NCBI GenBank assembly: GCA_019347675.1
Contig: JAHWKW010000003.1
Coordinates: forward strand, 62,001-126,000
Length of the DNA: 64,000 nt
Direction of reading: 5' to 3'
DNA from: Actinomycetota bacterium
GTDB taxonomy: Bacteria > Actinomycetota > Nitriliruptoria > Nitriliruptorales > JAHWKO01
The translations under genes and the position numbers were made by a program. Numbering within the stretch: the first letter of the stretch is position 1; each line of letters opens with the position of its first letter. The notes beneath the pieces are model-generated. The model made no database searches. It saw only the letters and a list, made by a program, of their open reading frames with translations, and had not been told where the DNA came from. Positions 55,743-63,754 of this stretch are shown here, piece by piece.

Positions 55743-57281
55743 ATGCAACCAGACCCACGCGACGTGAACGGACCGACGTTCCAGCACGGGGTGGCCAGTG
55801 GCGACCCCGAGGCGGACCGGGTGGTGCTGTGGACCCGGGTCAGCACCCCCGACGACCCGGTCGACGTGCGGTGGCGGATCGCCCGTGACGAGGACCTGTC
55901 GGACGTGGTCGCCAGCGGGGTCACGACCACCGGATCCGACCGCGACCGGACCGTGAAGATCGACGTCCCCGGCCTGTCCCCGGCGACCACCTACTTCTAC
56001 GCGTTCGAAGCCGCCGGGGAACGCTCACCGGTCGGGCGCACCCGCACCGCACCGGTCGGGGCGACCGACGCGGTGAAGCTCGCGTTCACGTCGTGCGCGA
56101 AGTACAACGACGGGTTCTTCAACGCCTACGGACGGATCGCCGACCGCGACGACCTGGCGCTGGTCGTGCACCTGGGCGACTACATCTACGAGTACGGGAC
56201 CGAGGATCGTTCACCGGGCGCTGCGATCGGCCGCGCCCACGTGCCCGACCACGACTGCGTCAGCCGCGATGACTACCGGACGCGGTACGCGCTGCACCGC
56301 CTGGACCCGGACTGCCAACGGATGCACCAGCGCCACCCCACGGTCCACGTCTTCGACGACCACGAGTTCGCTGACGACCGCTGGCGGGAAGGAGCCAGCA
56401 AGCACGATCCCCAACTGCACGGGCGGTTCGACGTGCGGGCCGACGCGGCGCTGCGGGCATGGTACGAGTGGCTGCCGGTCCGCATGCCCGACCGTGATCA
56501 CCCGGCACGCATCTACCGCCGGTTCCCCCTGGGCGACGTCGCCGACCTGCTCATGATCGACTGCCGCTCCTGGCGCGACGAGCAAGTCGGCCCGCCCACG
56601 ATGTACGACGACGTCCGAGAGTTGCTCGGCGCCGAGCAACGACGCTGGCTGTGCGAGCGCCTGGCAGGATCGACGGCGCGGTGGAAGCTCGTCGGGAACC
56701 CGATCATGGTCGGGCAGTGCTACACGCACCTCCTCCCCGACTGGCTCGGCCCGCCGCTCGCGGAGCTCGGGATCCTCACCGAGGAACGTCACGGCGCGAA
56801 CCCCGACCAGTGGGACGGCTACCCCGGCGACCGTGGCCGGGTGTTCGCGGCCATCCGCCGCGACCAGGTCCGCAACGTCGTGCTCCTATCGGGCGACGTG
56901 CACACCTGTTGGGCGCTGCACCTGCTCGAGGACCCCACCCAAGACATCGAACCGGTCGCGGTGGAGTTCGTGACGCCGAGTGTCACGAGCCAGAACCTCA
57001 ACGAGAAGCTCGGCGAGGACCGCGACCGCGAAGCCGAAGGTGTGGAGGTCACGGTGATGCGCGACAACCCGCACGTGCACTGGTGCGAGTTCGACGCCCA
57101 CGGGTACGTGGTGATGGATGTGACGCCGGCCCGGATCCGGGGCGAGTGGTGGGCGGTGGACACCGTGCTCGAGCGCAGCGACGGCGAGGCGCTGCTCAGC
57201 TCCTGGGAGGTCCGCGACGGCACCAGCCGACTGCATCACATCGATGGGGAGGGCCACCGCCGCGTGGGCGAGGATCGCTAG
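55743..57281 (+). CDS. PhoD-like phosphodiesterase/alkaline phosphatase
   Basis: A 512-residue metallophosphatase of the PhoD family. The N-terminal fibronectin-like domain (about 15-105) begins FQHGVASGDPEADRVVLWTR, a family signature. The catalytic part has HLGDYIYEYG, HVFDDHEFADDRW, MIDCRSWRDE and the metal-binding LLSGDVHTCWA (GDVH about residue 383-386). Family members hydrolyse phosphomono- and diesters, mostly after Tat export. Here no Tat or Sec signal precedes MQPDPRD, so it appears cytoplasmic unless the start is further upstream. ATG 55743 has GGAAGG upstream and a TACCGT box at 55715-55720. Only 2 nt separate it from kptA. Confidence 0.9.
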   Translation: MQPDPRDVNGPTFQHGVASGDPEADRVVLWTRVSTPDDPVDVRWRIARDEDLSDVVASGVTTTGSDRDRTVKIDVPGLSPATTYFYAFEAAGERSPVGRTRTAPVGATDAVKLAFTSCAKYNDGFFNAYGRIADRDDLALVVHLGDYIYEYGTEDRSPGAAIGRAHVPDHDCVSRDDYRTRYALHRLDPDCQRMHQRHPTVHVFDDHEFADDRWREGASKHDPQLHGRFDVRADAALRAWYEWLPVRMPDRDHPARIYRRFPLGDVADLLMIDCRSWRDEQVGPPTMYDDVRELLGAEQRRWLCERLAGSTARWKLVGNPIMVGQCYTHLLPDWLGPPLAELGILTEERHGANPDQWDGYPGDRGRVFAAIRRDQVRNVVLLSGDVHTCWALHLLEDPTQDIEPVAVEFVTPSVTSQNLNEKLGEDRDREAEGVEVTVMRDNPHVHWCEFDAHGYVVMDVTPARIRGEWWAVDTVLERSDGEALLSSWEVRDGTSRLHHIDGEGHRRVGEDR

Positions 57282-57283
57282 AC

Positions 57284-57859
57284 GTGGACCCCCGCCGCCG
57301 CGCGCGTCTGTCGAAGCTGCTGGCGCTGCTGCTGCGCCACGACCCGCAGCGGGCGGGGTTGCGCCTGGAGCCCGGTGGTTGGATCTCGGTCGAAGACCTG
57401 ATCGCTGCCCTGGGCCGGCCGGGCAGGAACGTGACGGAGGCGGAGCTGGAGGAGGTCGTGCGCGTCGCCGGCGGCGCAGGGGGGCGGGGCGGCAAGGACC
57501 GCTTCGAGTTGTCGGCTGACGGCACCCACGTACGGGCCCGGTACGGCCACAGCGTCGCGGTCGATCTCGGGTACGAACCGGCCGAACCGCCACCGGTGCT
57601 GTACCACGGCACGGTCACACGGGCCCTCGACGCGATCCTGGCTGCCGGGATCAGGTCGATGGGGCGCCAACTGGTGCACCTGTCCGAGGACGTGCCCACC
57701 GCAGCTCAGGTCGGTGCCCGCCACGGCCGGCCGGTGGTGGTGGCGGTCGACGCCGCGGGTCTGGCACGAGACGGTGCCGTCTTCCACCGCCTTCCCGGCG
57801 GGGTCTGGCTCACCGCGGAGGTGCCGCCCGACCGCATCGAGGGCACGGTCACCCCGTGA
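57284..57859 (+). CDS. kptA: RNA 2'-phosphotransferase (KptA/Tpt1)
   Basis: A 191-residue KptA/Tpt1 homologue. The enzyme moves a 2'-phosphate from RNA to NAD+, giving ADP-ribose 1''-2''-cyclic phosphate and nicotinamide. Its known eukaryotic role is in tRNA splicing; in bacteria it is widespread without a settled substrate. Visible blocks: RLSKLLALLLRHDPQRAGLR, a GWISVEDLIAAL segment, a GKDRFELSADGTHVRARYGH stretch, PVLYHGT (His in the NAD+ pocket), then HLSEDVPTAAQVGARHGRP with the late GVWLTAEV. GTG 57284 lies 2 nt behind the PhoD stop. The tight spacing implies one operon. Confidence 0.93.
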   Translation: MDPRRRARLSKLLALLLRHDPQRAGLRLEPGGWISVEDLIAALGRPGRNVTEAELEEVVRVAGGAGGRGGKDRFELSADGTHVRARYGHSVAVDLGYEPAEPPPVLYHGTVTRALDAILAAGIRSMGRQLVHLSEDVPTAAQVGARHGRPVVVAVDAAGLARDGAVFHRLPGGVWLTAEVPPDRIEGTVTP

Positions 57860-57870
57860 CCGGCCCACTC

Positions 57871-57887
57871 TGAGGGAATAGTCCTCA
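57871..57887 (+). terminator. Possible bidirectional hairpin between kptA and fadB
   Basis: TGAGG-GAATAGT-CCTCA forms a 5-bp stem with a 7-nt loop in the 35-bp gap between two converging genes. It is small and has no T-run, so only its position supports a terminator role. Confidence 0.3.
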
Positions 57888-57894
57888 AACGACG

Positions 57895-59961
57895 TCAGGC
57901 GAACGCGCGGTCGTCGGCTGTCAGCAGCTGCCGGCCGAAGAGCTTGTCCGACAGGCTGATCTGGTCGGCGTACTTGCAGATGCCGCCCATGAAGAACGGC
58001 CATCCGGCACCCAACAGCAAGCCGGTGTCGATGTCGCGCCCGTCGGCGACGACCTGCTCGTCGAGCATCATCTTGGCTTCGTCGGTGGTCGCCTCCAACG
58101 CCCGCTGACGGATCTCCTCCCCGCTGAGCGGTTCGAGGCCCTCGTCGACCTGCACGGCGGCCGCGACCTCGTCGTGGGTCACGCGACCCCGCGACCAGTC
58201 GTAGATCCCGTCCACGTCGAGCTCGGCGAAGCGCCGGAAGTTCTCGTCGCGTGGGAAGCGGTCGGGGAACGCCGCGTGCAGCGTCTCGGCGGTGTGGTAG
58301 GCGACCTTCAGGCCCACGAAGCCCAGCAGTTCGAAGGGCCCCATCGGCAGGCCCAGCTGCTTGATCGCGTCATCGATGTCGGTGAACGGGTTGCCGTGGC
58401 GCAGCGCCTGCATGCACGCCCCGTTGAAGCGCATCAGCAGTCGGTTGACGATGAAGGCGGGGGTGTCCTTGCACTGCACGCCCGACTTGCGAAGCTGCTT
58501 GGACAGCTCAAAGGCGGTGGCCAGGGCACGGTCACTCGCGGCTTCTGTCCGGACGATCTCCAGGAACGGCATGACCCGCACCGGATTGAAGAAGTGCAGG
58601 CCCACGACCCGCTCGGGACGATCCAGGTGCGCTGCCATCTCGGTGACCGACAGCGACGAGGTGTTGGACGCCAGGATCGCGTCGTCGTCGACCACCTGCT
58701 CGAGATCGGCGAAAATGCGCTGCTTGACGTCCATCCGCTCGACGACGGCCTCCAGCGCCAGGTCGGCCCCCTCCACCGGCTCGTAGCTGGTGGTGTAGGT
58801 CACCAGCGTCTTGAGGAACCTCTCCTTGCCCCGGCGGACCCGGCCGCGCTCGGCGGCCTGGTCCAGGTCGGCCTCGATGGTTTGGCGGGCTTGTTCGAGG
58901 ACGGCCTCGTCGATGTCCTTCATCACGATCGGTACCTCGAGCCGCTGCAGGATGTACGACCCGAGCTGGGCACCCATCAGGCCCGACCCGACGATCGCGG
59001 CCTTGCGCACCGGGCGTGGCTCGGCGTCCGGGCGCCACGGCTGCTTCCTGATGCGCTGCTGGGTCAGCTCGAACGCGTACACCGCCGCCTGCGCCTGGCG
59101 CGCCGGGAGCAGTTCGGTGATGGCCTCCTCCTCCAGGCGGTAGCCCTCGTTGAAGTCCCCGCCGCGGGCGGCGAACTCGATCAGGTCGATGGCCAGGCCT
59201 GGGGCCCGGGTCGCGCCGTGCACCCGGTTCTCGACGTACTCACGGGCCTCCTGCAACGCGTCATCCAGCCCCTCGGTCGACGGGATCCGCTCGGCCAGTC
59301 GCCGCTCGCCGGTCACCAGCTCCTCGAGGGTCCGCAGCGACCGTTCGTAGAAGTCGACCGCCGGGATCACGTCGTCGGCCAGGCCCAGTTGGGCGGCCTG
59401 GGCCGCGTTCAACGTGCGGTTGTTGTCGAGGGCGTTGCGGACGATCACCTGCAGCGCGTTGGCGGGTCCCGCGATGCGCGGCGTCAGCTGCGTCCCGCCC
59501 CACGCCGGGAGGATCGACAGGAACACCTCGGGGAAGCCGATCGGGCCGGCGGCTTGCGACAGCGTGCGGTAGTCGCAGTGCAGGGCGATCTCCAAGCCAC
59601 CACCCAGGCACACGCCGTTGATCGCCGCCAACGTCGGGTATGGCAGGTCCATCAGCCGGCGGAACAGCCCGTGACCGGTCCGCCCCGCCTCCCGTGCGAA
59701 GTCCTCGTCGGCGCCCTCGAACGCGGTGATGTCCGCCCCGGCTGCGAAGATGAACGGCTTGCCGGTCAGCATCAGGCCCTTGACGTCCGACTGCGACTCG
59801 ATCGAATCCAGGGCATCCCGGAGCGACTCCAGCGCCCTCAGCCCGAACGTGTTGGGCTTGGTGTGGTCGGCTCCGTTGTCCATGGTGACCAGCGCCAGAC
59901 GTCCGGCCTCCCGCGAGTCGTAGTAGCGGACCTTGAAGCGCGTGTAGACATCGTTGGCCAT
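57895..59961 (-). CDS. fadB: Multifunctional enoyl-CoA hydratase/3-hydroxyacyl-CoA dehydrogenase
   Basis: Beta-oxidation enzyme of 688 residues catalysing hydration and dehydrogenation of acyl-CoAs. The crotonase half (about 1-330) has an oxyanion-hole segment GKPFIFAAGADI and the INGVCLGGGLEIAL glycine loop with the ALHCDYR stretch. The dehydrogenase half has the NAD site AAIVGSGLMGAQLGSYILQR (near 345), LASNTSSLSVTEMA, HFFNPVRVMPFLEIV with catalytic His, and the C-terminal duplicated domain ending near AFPDRFPRD. ATG 59961 has a GAAGGAA site. The open frame continues upstream across fadA only as a shadow. It follows fadA by 65 bp, giving the usual thiolase/multifunctional pair. Confidence 0.95.
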   Translation of the reverse strand: MANDVYTRFKVRYYDSREAGRLALVTMDNGADHTKPNTFGLRALESLRDALDSIESQSDVKGLMLTGKPFIFAAGADITAFEGADEDFAREAGRTGHGLFRRLMDLPYPTLAAINGVCLGGGLEIALHCDYRTLSQAAGPIGFPEVFLSILPAWGGTQLTPRIAGPANALQVIVRNALDNNRTLNAAQAAQLGLADDVIPAVDFYERSLRTLEELVTGERRLAERIPSTEGLDDALQEAREYVENRVHGATRAPGLAIDLIEFAARGGDFNEGYRLEEEAITELLPARQAQAAVYAFELTQQRIRKQPWRPDAEPRPVRKAAIVGSGLMGAQLGSYILQRLEVPIVMKDIDEAVLEQARQTIEADLDQAAERGRVRRGKERFLKTLVTYTTSYEPVEGADLALEAVVERMDVKQRIFADLEQVVDDDAILASNTSSLSVTEMAAHLDRPERVVGLHFFNPVRVMPFLEIVRTEAASDRALATAFELSKQLRKSGVQCKDTPAFIVNRLLMRFNGACMQALRHGNPFTDIDDAIKQLGLPMGPFELLGFVGLKVAYHTAETLHAAFPDRFPRDENFRRFAELDVDGIYDWSRGRVTHDEVAAAVQVDEGLEPLSGEEIRQRALEATTDEAKMMLDEQVVADGRDIDTGLLLGAGWPFFMGGICKYADQISLSDKLFGRQLLTADDRAFA

Positions 59962-60026
59962 GTCGGGGTTCCTTCCGCGGTCTGGCCGGGTCGGCGTGCG
60001 TCCGACCGGCTGACTTGTTCGAGTTC

Positions 60027-61217
60027 CTACAGCCGCTCCCACAAGATCGAGCAGCCCATGCCCAACCCGACACACAGCGTCGTCACGCCGTAACGGGCGT
60101 CGGGGTTCTTCTCGAAGAACGTGGCCAGCTCGGCGGTCAGCCGCGCCCCGGACATCGCCAGTGGGTGGCCCAACGCGATCGCGCCGCCGTAGGGGTTGAC
60201 CTTGGGCGTGTCCAGTGGCAGGCCGTAGTGGTCGAGGAACGCCACGCACTGCACCGCGAACGCCTCGTTCATGAACACCACGTCGATGTCGTCCATCGTG
60301 AGGTCGTTGCGCCCCAGGATCTGATCGGTCGCGGGGACGGGGCCGTACCCCATGGTCTCCGGCTCGACACCCACGAACACGTAGTCGACGAAGCGCATCC
60401 GCGGTGTGAGGCCCTTGGCCCGGGCGTACTCGGCGCTGGTGAGCAGGACACAGCCCGCCCCATCGTTGAGACCAGCGGCGTTCCCGGCTGTGACCCGTCC
60501 ACCGACCCGGAACGGGGACGACAGCGTGGTCAGGTCGTTCACGGTGGTGCCCGGGCGGGGATGTTCGTCGTCGGCCACGACCCGCACACCGTCCTTGGAC
60601 CACACCATCATGCGCGCCACGTGGCCGTCGAAGATCCCCTCGGCCTGGGCTTTGGCGGTCCGCTCCTGCGACTGAACCGCGTACTGGTCGGCGCGTTCGC
60701 GGGTGATCTGCGGGAGTTCGTCGTGCAGGTTCTCGGCGGTGTTGCCCATCACCAGCGCCGTCGGGTCCACCAGCTTCTCGGCGATGAACCGCGGGTTGGG
60801 ATCCATATGGGCCCCCATCGGGTGGTGGCCCATGTGTTCGACCCCACCGGCGAGGACCACGTCCTGCGCCCCGACCCTGATCGCGTTGGCCGCGTTGCAG
60901 ATCGCGGTCAGCGCCCCGGCGCACATCCGGTCGATGGCGTACCCGGGGACGGTCAGTGGGAGGCCGGCCAGCACGGCGACGGCCCGACCCATGGTCAGTC
61001 CCTGGTCGCCGACCTGCGCGGTCGCGGCCAGCGCCACGTCGTCGATGTCGCCGGGATCCACGGCCGGGTTGCGTTCCAGCAGGGCACGCACCGTGCGCAC
61101 CGCCATGTCGTCCGCCCGAGTGTCGGCGTAATAGCCGTCCGGCTTGGCGCGGCCGATGGGCAGGCGGACTCCGTCGACGTAGACGGCGTCGCGGAGCGGA
61201 CCGGAGCGGTCGCTCAT
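60027..61217 (-). CDS. fadA: Acetyl-CoA acyltransferase (3-ketoacyl-CoA thiolase)
   Basis: Cleaves 3-ketoacyl-CoA with CoA, the last step of each beta-oxidation round. At 396 residues it has normal thiolase length. The nucleophilic cysteine lies in YAIDRMCAGALTA (near residue 90), a NEAFA loop follows, then the catalytic HGG block appears here as NPYGGAIALGHPLAMSGAR, and the second cysteine is in CVGLGMGCS near the C-terminus. The ATG has AAGGAG 6 nt upstream. It is the first gene of the fadA-fadB unit. The acetyl-CoA made could feed acsA-linked metabolism and WS/DGAT storage. Confidence 0.95.
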   Translation of the reverse strand: MSDRSGPLRDAVYVDGVRLPIGRAKPDGYYADTRADDMAVRTVRALLERNPAVDPGDIDDVALAATAQVGDQGLTMGRAVAVLAGLPLTVPGYAIDRMCAGALTAICNAANAIRVGAQDVVLAGGVEHMGHHPMGAHMDPNPRFIAEKLVDPTALVMGNTAENLHDELPQITRERADQYAVQSQERTAKAQAEGIFDGHVARMMVWSKDGVRVVADDEHPRPGTTVNDLTTLSSPFRVGGRVTAGNAAGLNDGAGCVLLTSAEYARAKGLTPRMRFVDYVFVGVEPETMGYGPVPATDQILGRNDLTMDDIDVVFMNEAFAVQCVAFLDHYGLPLDTPKVNPYGGAIALGHPLAMSGARLTAELATFFEKNPDARYGVTTLCVGLGMGCSILWERL

Positions 61218-61392
61218 GGGATCTCCTTGTTGCGCGGCAGTGGTCGCAAGACAATGGAACAAGGTCGGGCCGGGGCGACGCCAATCGGGCATCGCCCCGG
61301 TACCGCCCTCGCACCTCCCTTCGCCCGTGCCCGCACTCGCCTGACAGCCGTCGGCGCTTGTAGTTTCCCGGTGCCGGCAGCCAGGAGCGAAC

Positions 61393-61677
61393 GTGGATTC
61401 CAGGGAGACTCTGTGGAAGGCGTTGGGGACCGTCGCGGCGATCGCGGCCGCTGCACTGGTCCGGAACGCGGCGACCGCCGCGTGGAAGCGCACCCGCAAC
61501 GCCGACCCGCCGGCGAACCCCGCGTCTCCGTACACGCGGTGGAGCGAGGCGATCGCGTGGGCTGCGCTGACCGGGATGCTGGTCGGAATCGCCCGGATGC
61601 TGGCGTCGCGGGGCGCCGCGGAAGGTTGGCGCCGCGCCACCGGCGTCTACCCGCCGGGGCTGGATGAGGTCGCCTGA
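61393..61677 (+). CDS. DUF4235 family small membrane protein
   Basis: A 94-residue protein with two hydrophobic helices (TVAAIAAAALVRNAATAAW, then IAWAALTGMLVGIARMLASR) joined by a polar PPANP loop, and the ending WRRATGVYPPGL typical of DUF4235. The role of this common actinobacterial family is unknown. The GTG start has AGGAG 5 nt upstream, and a TAGTTT box about 35 nt before it may be its -10 element. Divergent from fadA. Confidence 0.82.
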   Translation: MDSRETLWKALGTVAAIAAAALVRNAATAAWKRTRNADPPANPASPYTRWSEAIAWAALTGMLVGIARMLASRGAAEGWRRATGVYPPGLDEVA

Positions 61678-61733
61678 CCCGGCGCCGGCTCGCTCGTGAC
61701 GGCGCCGGGCGCTGCGGACAGCGGCGACGACGG

Positions 61734-62972
61734 TCAGCGGGTCCTGGGCCGGCCGATGCCCACCAGGTCGGAGCGGTGCACCGTGCGGTCGTTGATCCGG
61801 ACGCGCTCGCCGCTGTAGGGCGCTTCCACGACCTTGCCGTCGCCGATGTAGAGCGCGACGTGGTGGATCGGGCTGCCGAAGAACATCAGGTCACCGGGTC
61901 GAAGGTCCGAGCGAGGCACGCGCGCCGTCACCTCGAACTGCATCCGTGAGCTGTGTGGCAGCGACACCCCCGCCTTGGCCCACGCCCACTTCGTCAGGCC
62001 GGAGCAGTCGTAGGCGTCAGGGCCTTCGGCTCCCCAGCGGTAGGGCTTGCCGACCTGCGACCGCGCCGCGTCGACGGCGGTCTGCGCCCCGTCGCCCGCC
62101 GAAGGTGGCGGCTGCGGAGGCTCGGAGGCGGCGGGCGGAGCGGAGGGGGTGGTGGCGCGCCTTGTCGTATCGGCGGCCCGGCGAGCCGCCTCACGAGTCT
62201 CCGCCTGGGCCCGCTGGCGTGCCTCGTGCGCAATCCGCTCGCGCTCCGCGCGTTCGCGGGCTTCACGCTCCGCCCGTTGCCGTGCGAGCCGTTCCTCCTC
62301 GGCGCGGACAGCCTCGACGTGGGCGCCCTCGGCCTCCGCGACCGCCTCGCGCAGCTGGTCCACCTCGGCCCGTTGCGTCGCGAGCAGGCTCTCCACGCGG
62401 TGGCGCTCCCCCGCCAGCGACCGTTCCGCCGCGGCGGCTTCGGCCCGGACCGTTTCCAGCCGCCCCAAGTGCCCCGCCCGGACGCGACGGTCGCCGCGGA
62501 GCGCGTCGACCACCGACAGCTGCGCCTGAGCGGCCGACCGCAGCAGCGTCAACCGGGCCTGGGCCTCCGCCGCGTCACCGGCGTCCAAGACGACCGCGAT
62601 CTGGTGGGTGACGCCCTGCTGGTACAGACGCCGAGCGAACCCGTCCGCCAGATCCTGGCGCTGTTGCATACTGGTCTCGAGGTGCTGGATCTCGGCCACG
62701 ACCTCCGCCATCTGGCGGCGCACCACGGTGAGCCGCTCGTTGGCTTCGTTGTAGGACTCGACCGCCAGCTCCGCCGCGCGGGCCAGCTCGTCGAGCCGGT
62801 GCTCCGCCCGACTGGCCGTGCGGCGGGTCTCCTCCAACCGCCCCTCGGTGTCCTGCACCCTCTGCGGGTCAGCGCCAGCCGGGGCGACCGAGCCGGACAT
62901 CACCACCGCGGCGAGCGCGACCGCCACCACCGCGCATCGGTTGCCGCCCCGCGCCATTCCCCCACCATCCAT
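61734..62972 (-). CDS. Secreted NlpC/P60 cell-wall endopeptidase with coiled coil
   Basis: A 412-residue exported peptidoglycan hydrolase of the RipA-like layout. A signal peptide ends near residue 36 (VVMSGSVAPAGA). Residues about 40-260 form a long coiled coil (LEETRRTASRAEHRLDELAR to RAEREARERAERERIAHEAR), then a Pro/Ala/Ser linker. The NlpC/P60 domain (about 300-412) has the nucleophile Cys323 in YDCSGLTKWAW and His371 in IHHVALYIGDG. Such enzymes cut D-Glu-mDAP bonds in the stem peptide. The coiled coil probably holds the domain inactive. ATG 62972 is used; ATG 62956 is an alternative. Confidence 0.9.
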   Translation of the reverse strand: MDGGGMARGGNRCAVVAVALAAVVMSGSVAPAGADPQRVQDTEGRLEETRRTASRAEHRLDELARAAELAVESYNEANERLTVVRRQMAEVVAEIQHLETSMQQRQDLADGFARRLYQQGVTHQIAVVLDAGDAAEAQARLTLLRSAAQAQLSVVDALRGDRRVRAGHLGRLETVRAEAAAAERSLAGERHRVESLLATQRAEVDQLREAVAEAEGAHVEAVRAEEERLARQRAEREARERAERERIAHEARQRAQAETREAARRAADTTRRATTPSAPPAASEPPQPPPSAGDGAQTAVDAARSQVGKPYRWGAEGPDAYDCSGLTKWAWAKAGVSLPHSSRMQFEVTARVPRSDLRPGDLMFFGSPIHHVALYIGDGKVVEAPYSGERVRINDRTVHRSDLVGIGRPRTR

Positions 62973-63066
62973 CGGCGCCCCCGGGGAGACTAACGCGTCG
63001 GCGCTGGCACTCCGAAGCTTGGTGGACCGGTAGCCGAACAACGCGCGGTAGCCTCGGCCCCGCCAG

Positions 63067-63720
63067 TTGGGGTCCATCCAGTGGAGGTCGGTACTGACAC
63101 AGGTCGTCCTCATCCTCGTGGTCCTGGCCCCGTCGGTGATCCTCCACGAGGTCTCCCACGGCGCCGTCGCGCTGGCCTTCGGCGACGACACCGCCAAGCG
63201 GGCGGGGCGGCTCACGCTCAACCCGGTCAAGCACATCGATCCGTTCGGGACGATCCTCCTTCCCCTCCTGCTGGCGGTCACCACCGGGGCCGCGTTCGGT
63301 TACGCGAAACCCGTGCCCGTCAACCCCGCGCGGATGCGACGCCCTCGCGACCACGGGCTCCTGGTCAGCCTGGCGGGACCGGCCGTGAACATCGTCCTGG
63401 CAGTGGGCGCGGCGCTGGGACTGCGTGCACTGGTCACCAACCCGGCACTGGCCGGGATACGTCAAGGTGATGCGCTGCTGCAGGCGCTGTTCGCGTTCGG
63501 CTGGATCAACGTGATCCTCGCCGCGTTCAACCTCATCCCCCTCCCGCCCCTGGACGGCTCAGCTGTGATCGAACGGATCCTGCCGAGACGCTGGTTGCCG
63601 GCGTGGACCCAGCTCCGGTCGTACTCGATGGGGTTGCTGCTGATCGTGGTGCTGCTGCTGCCGGGTGCGCTCAGTCGCGTCTTCGGCGTGGCGTTGGGCC
63701 TGTGGCAGCTGCTGCTGTAA
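63067..63720 (+). CDS. Site-2-protease-like (M50) membrane metalloprotease
   Basis: A 217-residue intramembrane metallopeptidase. The zinc motif HEVSH (H27, E28, H31) is within the first helix region (LILVVLAPSVILHEVSHG); the third ligand is in NLIPLPPLDGS near residue 160, the NPDG-type motif. The region GRLTLNPVKHIDPFGTILLP and the GYAKPVPVNPARMRRPRD stretch are typical of the small single-domain group (no PDZ). Such enzymes cut transmembrane segments, often of regulators. TTG 63067 is used. A TAGCCT box lies 12 nt upstream (63049-63054), with no clear ribosome site. Confidence 0.88.
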   Translation: MGSIQWRSVLTQVVLILVVLAPSVILHEVSHGAVALAFGDDTAKRAGRLTLNPVKHIDPFGTILLPLLLAVTTGAAFGYAKPVPVNPARMRRPRDHGLLVSLAGPAVNIVLAVGAALGLRALVTNPALAGIRQGDALLQALFAFGWINVILAAFNLIPLPPLDGSAVIERILPRRWLPAWTQLRSYSMGLLLIVVLLLPGALSRVFGVALGLWQLLL

Positions 63721-63742
63721 CACGCTCCCGGCGCACCGGCGG

Positions 63743-63748
63743 TAGCGT
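63743..63748 (+). promoter_or_regulatory. Candidate -10 element, leaderless start of the last gene
   Basis: TAGCGT in GCGGTAGCGT ends 6 nt before ATG 63755. A transcript beginning at the A of the ATG would be leaderless; no ribosome site is present. Confidence 0.45.
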
Positions 63749-63754
63749 CCCCGC

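Noticed and set aside
57895-61314. One 1,139-codon open frame spanning fadB and fadA
   Set aside because: Only the first 689 codons (to ATG 59961) match FadB; the rest is Arg/Gly/Pro-rich shadow opposite the thiolase codons, which are in another frame on the same strand.
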